From: a cyanobiont of Ornithocercus magnificus
GTDB lineage: Bacteria; Cyanobacteriota; Cyanobacteriia; PCC-6307; Cyanobiaceae
Length of the DNA stretch: 64,000 nt
Direction of reading: 5' to 3'
Assembly (NCBI GenBank): GCA_007996965.1
Contig: BIMP01000001.1
Span: 806,001 to 870,000 of the forward strand
In this document: positions 60,164 through 64,000 of the stretch, piece by piece
Layout of the letters: each line of letters opens with the position of its first letter
How positions within the stretch are numbered: the first letter of the stretch is position 1
Position numbers and translations under genes: made by a program
Notes under the pieces: generated by a model
What the model was told of the DNA's origin: nothing
What the model saw: the letters and a program-made list of their open reading frames with translations, nothing else
Databases searched by the model: none

Positions 60164-61143
60164 TGAAAGGTACTCTACAGGTCCAGCTAAAGATCCGTCC
60201 TTTTTGTTTTCAGCTGCGCCAACCACTACACACCGCTGCTGGGGTACTTAGTGAGCGACGTGGCTGGCTACTGCGACTAGAAGACACTTCCGGTCAATGT
60301 GGTTGGGGTGAGGTTTCTCCTCTTGACCCTGCTAAGCTCCCAGCCTGTGCCTTAACTTTAGGCAAGCTTGGTACCCAGCCTCTACGAGCAGAACTCAATG
60401 ACGCAATTATCTATTGCCGTAGTGAACTGGCTTTTGGCCTTGCTGCAGCTCTAGCAGAGCTTGATGGAGAAATTAGTAGGATAGGGTCAGCTATCTATTT
60501 TAAGCCACCGCCGCCTGCAAAGCTATTGCCAGCAGCAGAAGCTATGCCTAGAGAGTTGGAACGGTACCTAGACAATCTGACCAGCTGGACACCAGGAACA
60601 GTGTTCAAATGGAAGGTAGCTGCGGCTTCAGAAGAGGTAGAACAGAGACTATTTGGCTGGCTGCAAAAACGCCTGCCAACAAGTGCTCGATTGAGACTAG
60701 ACGCTAATGGTGGATGGGACCGACTGCAAGCAGATAGGTGGCTTAATCTGGTGCGAGATGAGCCGCGCCTAGACTGGTTAGAACAACCATTGCCGCCAAG
60801 CGACCTATCTGGCTTACAGCAACTTGCTAGGCATGTGCCTGTAGCTCTTGATGAATCACTTGTAGCTAATCCTTTACTCCGGGAAAGTTGGAGAGGCTGG
60901 CAAGTGCGCCGCCCATCACAGGACGGTGATCCTAGACCTCTATTGAGATCGCTCATATCTGGGGTCCCTCGGCTAGCGCTGAGCACAGCTTTTGAAACAG
61001 GTATTGGCCGCCGTTGGCTTCATCATTTGGCAGCGCTGCAGTGGCATGGGCCAACGCCAGCGGCCCCAGGACTAGCAATAGACTGGTGTCCTGAGACACC
61101 ACTTTTCAGTCCAGATCCCCAACAGGTCTGGGATGCCTCATGA
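60163..61143 (+). CDS. menC: o-Succinylbenzoate synthase
   Basis: 326 residues from the ATG at 60163, coupled to the menA stop. Enolase-superfamily enzyme that dehydrates SHCHC to o-succinylbenzoate. Metal ligands: RLDANGGW (Asp), WLEQPL (Glu), ALDESL (Asp). The KxK catalytic lysine is FKWKVA. At the second catalytic position, usually a Lys in a KPS/KPA-like motif, this protein reads VRRPSQDGD with Arg. Function is inferred from motifs and its place among men genes. Confidence 0.88.
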   Translation: MKGTLQVQLKIRPFCFQLRQPLHTAAGVLSERRGWLLRLEDTSGQCGWGEVSPLDPAKLPACALTLGKLGTQPLRAELNDAIIYCRSELAFGLAAALAELDGEISRIGSAIYFKPPPPAKLLPAAEAMPRELERYLDNLTSWTPGTVFKWKVAAASEEVEQRLFGWLQKRLPTSARLRLDANGGWDRLQADRWLNLVRDEPRLDWLEQPLPPSDLSGLQQLARHVPVALDESLVANPLLRESWRGWQVRRPSQDGDPRPLLRSLISGVPRLALSTAFETGIGRRWLHHLAALQWHGPTPAAPGLAIDWCPETPLFSPDPQQVWDAS

Positions 61144-62396
61144 CCAATTTAGTTCTCCTCCAATGTGATCCAAGTTGCCCACACATTAGTGCGTCGAGGA
61201 TAGCTCGAGAGATGCAGTCCCGAGCCTGGGTTCAGTTACAAACTATTGGTGACTTTATGGTCCCTCCACCAGTGTCAATTCTTCCCCCAGGCCCTGGTGT
61301 GATTTTACCTACTGGTGGTAGCAGTGGAGGTCGTGGACTGTGCCTTCAGCCCCGCTGTCACCTTGATAGATCAGCAGCAGCAACAGCTGCCTGGTTGCGA
61401 ACAATAGACCTTGCTCCAGCTGACTGTCTTATTCTTAACCCGTTGCCACTGCACCATATCAGTGGACTAATGTCTTGGTGGCGTAGTCATTGCTGGGGTG
61501 CATCTCATCATTGGCTTTCTGCTAGCCTTTTAAAGCAACCGCTAGAACTCGAGCGTAGTTGTGCGCTGATCCCAAACTGGGAAGTAGATCCAGTGTTGCT
61601 GTCACTAGTGCCAACACAGCTAGGAAGGCTTTTAGAAAATCCGATTGGATTACGCTGGTTACAACGCTGTGCTGTGATCTGGGTAGGTGGAGCAATTCTG
61701 CCAAGATGGATGGTGCAGTGCGCTAGGGAAGCTCGCTTGAGGCTTGCGCCCTGTTATGGAGCAACCGAAACAGCAGCAATGGCAACGGCACAAACTCCTC
61801 AGGCATTCTTAGCTGGGGAAGGTGGATGTGGCTGCCCTCTAGAAGATGTAGAGCTCAAGTTAGCTGCAAATGGTGCATTGCAGATACGCTGTAATAGGCT
61901 TGGAGTTGGCCTTTGGCGAAATGGACAGCTAGAAACTGTGCAGGACCCTAACGGGTGGTGGCATAGTAGTGATGCTGCACGGCTGACAGTAGTCAATGGC
62001 TGTTACCACCTCTTGGTTGAGGGTCGCATCGATGGTGCACTTCTCAGTGGTGGCGAGACTGTCTTCCCAGAACAGCTGGAGCGACGCCTATTAGATCAGG
62101 CGAAGGCAGCCTCGCTTCCCTTGGCAGCTGTGTTAGTGCTCGCTATTCCAGAGCGTGAATGGGGCGAACGACCAGTAGCCCTTGTTCGCTGGCATGACAG
62201 TATTGATATTGATAAGCATCAAAGTGAACATCTTGAGAGCTTGCAGCTGATGGTCCGTAGCTGGCCTCCAGCAGAGCGTCCACTGTATTGGTACCACTGT
62301 TCTGAGCTAAGGCCTGGACCTGCTGGCAAATGGCAGAGAGAGTTCTGGCGATGCTGGCTTCGTCACAGGATTTTAGTAAAAGGACGACCTAACTAG
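61140..62396 (+). CDS. menE: o-Succinylbenzoate-CoA ligase
   Basis: 418 residues; an ANL-family adenylating enzyme that makes OSB-CoA. The P-loop PTGGSSGGRG, the aromatic-Gly A5-type YGATETAAMA, the GRIDGALLSGGETVFP hinge and the final catalytic Lys region PAGKWQR are present. The sequence is shorter than usual for ANL enzymes (about 450-500), with compression in the N-terminal half. The ATG overlaps menC by 4 bp. Confidence 0.9.
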   Translation: MTNLVLLQCDPSCPHISASRIAREMQSRAWVQLQTIGDFMVPPPVSILPPGPGVILPTGGSSGGRGLCLQPRCHLDRSAAATAAWLRTIDLAPADCLILNPLPLHHISGLMSWWRSHCWGASHHWLSASLLKQPLELERSCALIPNWEVDPVLLSLVPTQLGRLLENPIGLRWLQRCAVIWVGGAILPRWMVQCAREARLRLAPCYGATETAAMATAQTPQAFLAGEGGCGCPLEDVELKLAANGALQIRCNRLGVGLWRNGQLETVQDPNGWWHSSDAARLTVVNGCYHLLVEGRIDGALLSGGETVFPEQLERRLLDQAKAASLPLAAVLVLAIPEREWGERPVALVRWHDSIDIDKHQSEHLESLQLMVRSWPPAERPLYWYHCSELRPGPAGKWQREFWRCWLRHRILVKGRPN

Positions 62397-62401
62397 TCAT
62401 C

Positions 62402-62836
62402 TCAAGATGAGGCATCCAGCCAGCTATTGATACTGTCTGGTAATAAGCAGCATTGACGATTGGTGGTACTTATTGCTAGATGTCGTATTACTCCTAAAGC
62501 CGCAGTTTGATTATCTAGGGAGATTTCACTCCTTACTTCAAAGCAACTGAGGCTTAGGCGTTTAGGTCTCAGCGTTAAGACCAGATTATCGCCAACACGT
62601 AGGGGATGTAAAAAGTCTGCCTCGCAATGCACAATTGGTAGAGAGATAGTTAATTGATTTAATCCAGCTCGATTAGTGGGAAAAATTTTCTCCGCTTTAA
62701 TCCCAAACTGATAGAGGCTTTCCTCCCAAGCTTGATGGCACCAGTTAAGTATAGCTTGAAAATGGACTACGCCAGCGCCGTCTGTTTCGCCGAAGTGGAC
62801 GACACGTTGCAATTCTAGCCAAGTAGCTGGACTCAA
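62402..62836 (-). CDS. 1,4-dihydroxy-2-naphthoyl-CoA hydrolase (hot-dog thioesterase)
   Basis: 144 residues. 4-Hydroxybenzoyl-CoA-thioesterase type hot-dog fold: [16 protein letters not shown] with the catalytic Asp, and the central helix [14 protein letters not shown]. It releases DHNA for MenA in cyanobacteria, which fits the neighbours. The only sensible start is a TTG (62836) overlapping the ndhH stop (TTGA). It converges with menE across 5 bp. Confidence 0.88.
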   Translation of the reverse strand: MSPATWLELQRVVHFGETDGAGVVHFQAILNWCHQAWEESLYQFGIKAEKIFPTNRAGLNQLTISLPIVHCEADFLHPLRVGDNLVLTLRPKRLSLSCFEVRSEISLDNQTAALGVIRHLAISTTNRQCCLLPDSINSWLDASS

Positions 62837-64000
62837 CGGTCTACAGAACCCATGATCACATCTATTGAGCCCAGGATCGCCATGATATCAGCGACTTTGT
62901 GGCCGCGTAGAATATGTGGGAGGATCTGCAGATTGTTACTGTCTGCAGCACGAATCTTAAAGCGCCAGGGGGTAACATCATTATTGCCTTGGATAAAGAT
63001 TCCTATCTCTCCCTTACCCGACTCAAGTCGGGTGTAGAGCTCACCTTTAGGAATCTTGAAGGTTGGCGCCACCTTTTTAGCAATGTACTGATAGTCAAAG
63101 CGAGAAAACTCGCTCTTTTTACCTTCGATTAGTCGCTGGGCTTCAAGATTCTCAGTTGGACCGCTAGGGATCATATCGCAGGCCTGAATCAGAATTTTTA
63201 ATGACTGGCGCATCTCTTCAATTCTGACGCGATAACGGGCATAACAGTCACCTTCTTTCTCCCAAGCTACATCCCACTCAAGCTCATCATAACACTCATA
63301 GTGATCCACCTTGCGCAAATCCCAAGGTACTCCAGAAGCGCGCAACATAGGTCCGGAAAGACTCCAGTTGATAGCATCACTACGGTTGATTATTCCTAGA
63401 CCCTCGATACGGCGCCGGAAGATTGGATTGTTAGTAATTAACCGCTCGTATTCATCAATCTTGGGGCCAAACCAGTTACAGAAGTCTTTGCACTTTTCGA
63501 GCCAGCCCCAGGGAAGATCGGCAGCTACACCACCAATCCGGAAGTAATTGTTATTGATTAGGCGTTGGCCAGTGGCTGCTTCCCAAAGGTCGTAGATCAT
63601 CTCTCGCTCTCGGAAGATGTAGAAGAAAGGTGTTTGCGCTCCTACATCTGCAAGAAAGGGACCAAGCCAAAGCAAATGATTGGCAATGCGGTTAAGCTCC
63701 AGCATTAGTACCCGGATATAACTGGCGCGTTTAGGCACTCTAATACTAGCCAGCCGCTCTGGGGCGTTAACTACAACAGCTTCATAGAACATACCAGCTG
63801 CGTAATCCATGCGGCTGACATAAGGGACAAACATCACGTTTGTCCTATTCTCAGCAATCTTTTCCATACCGCGGTGAAGATAGCCAATTACAGGCTCACA
63901 GTCGATGACATCTTCGCCGTCGAGTGTTACCACGAGCCGTAGTACCCCATGCATTGATGGGTGATGGGGGCCGAAGTTGACCACCATCGGCTCCGTGCGC
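62833..64000 (-). CDS. ndhH: NAD(P)H-quinone oxidoreductase subunit H, 5'-truncated by window edge
   Basis: NDH-1 subunit H (49-kDa/NuoD homologue), part of the peripheral arm in cyclic electron flow and respiration in thylakoids. The frame is open to the window edge, where it reads RTEP before [18 protein letters not shown]; relatives start a few residues further out, so almost the whole gene is present. [18 protein letters not shown] and [14 protein letters not shown] are diagnostic; the C-terminus [12 protein letters not shown] is complete. The thioesterase gene is translationally coupled downstream. Confidence 0.97.
   Translation of the reverse strand, partial: RTEPMVVNFGPHHPSMHGVLRLVVTLDGEDVIDCEPVIGYLHRGMEKIAENRTNVMFVPYVSRMDYAAGMFYEAVVVNAPERLASIRVPKRASYIRVLMLELNRIANHLLWLGPFLADVGAQTPFFYIFREREMIYDLWEAATGQRLINNNYFRIGGVAADLPWGWLEKCKDFCNWFGPKIDEYERLITNNPIFRRRIEGLGIINRSDAINWSLSGPMLRASGVPWDLRKVDHYECYDELEWDVAWEKEGDCYARYRVRIEEMRQSLKILIQACDMIPSGPTENLEAQRLIEGKKSEFSRFDYQYIAKKVAPTFKIPKGELYTRLESGKGEIGIFIQGNNDVTPWRFKIRAADSNNLQILPHILRGHKVADIMAILGSIDVIMGSVDR

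Overview
The window is ordinary chromosomal DNA of a photosynthetic cyanobacterium. The gene set and order look like the marine Synechococcus/Prochlorococcus (alpha-cyanobacterial) group. The evidence is the phylloquinone genes menF, menA, menC, menE and a DHNA-CoA thioesterase next to ndhH, a paired Flv1/Flv3 flavodiiron operon, clpB2-secE-nusG-rplKAJL, and prfB-DUF3285-ybeY-dgkA. Base composition is moderate by eye, and the longer gaps are more AT-rich. Coding density is high, but several 350-860 bp gaps hold no recognisable gene. That, together with the absence of tRNA, mobile or phage genes, suggests a streamlined, perhaps host-associated lineage; this is an inference.

Layout. 1-2.5 kb: the 3' part of gcvP. 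2.6-6.7 kb (minus strand): flv3, flv1 and an FMN reductase. 7.0-11.1 kb (minus): an SNF2 helicase and a SWIM zinc-finger protein. 11.3-21.3 kb: alaS, speA, ndk, thiO, gatB, coaE and argJ on mixed strands. 21.3-24.5 kb: small unknown proteins and a UbiB/ABC1 kinase. 25-33.2 kb: eno, gloA, clpB2, then secE-nusG-rplK-rplA-rplJ-rplL. 33.5-38.4 kb: rnhA, pyrD, a CobD-like aminotransferase, murG and a secreted protein. 39-42.6 kb: pgk, a UspA protein, rbgA and rluD. 43.4-53.3 kb: relA/spoT, selO, a DUF2062 membrane protein, mnmE, nadC, argS and a HisC-like aminotransferase. 53.5-57.8 kb: trpG/pabA, dgkA, ybeY, DUF3285 and prfB (minus), then grxC and gshB (plus). 57.7-62.8 kb: the phylloquinone genes. 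62.8-64 kb: ndhH, running off the right edge.

How the genes work together. Flv1/Flv3, ndhH and the men genes serve photosynthetic electron flow: O2 photoreduction, cyclic/respiratory NDH-1, and the photosystem I quinone. grxC-gshB and gloA form a glutathione-linked redox and detoxification group. secE through rplL is the classic translation/secretion cluster. alaS, gatB, argS, mnmE, rluD, rbgA, ybeY and prfB are translation and ribosome-maturation functions.

Most unusual signals. First, perfect inverted repeats recur inside reading frames: 19-bp arms in argS, 15-bp arms in gcvP, two 12-bp repeats in thiO, 11-bp arms in flv1 and an 18-nt palindrome in argJ. The longest are far beyond chance. 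Second, prfB needs a +1 frameshift at CTTTGAC, with a perfect hairpin directly upstream. Third, there are tight antisense overlaps, notably gshB/menF (73 bp). I found no convincing new defence, mobile or biosynthetic system.
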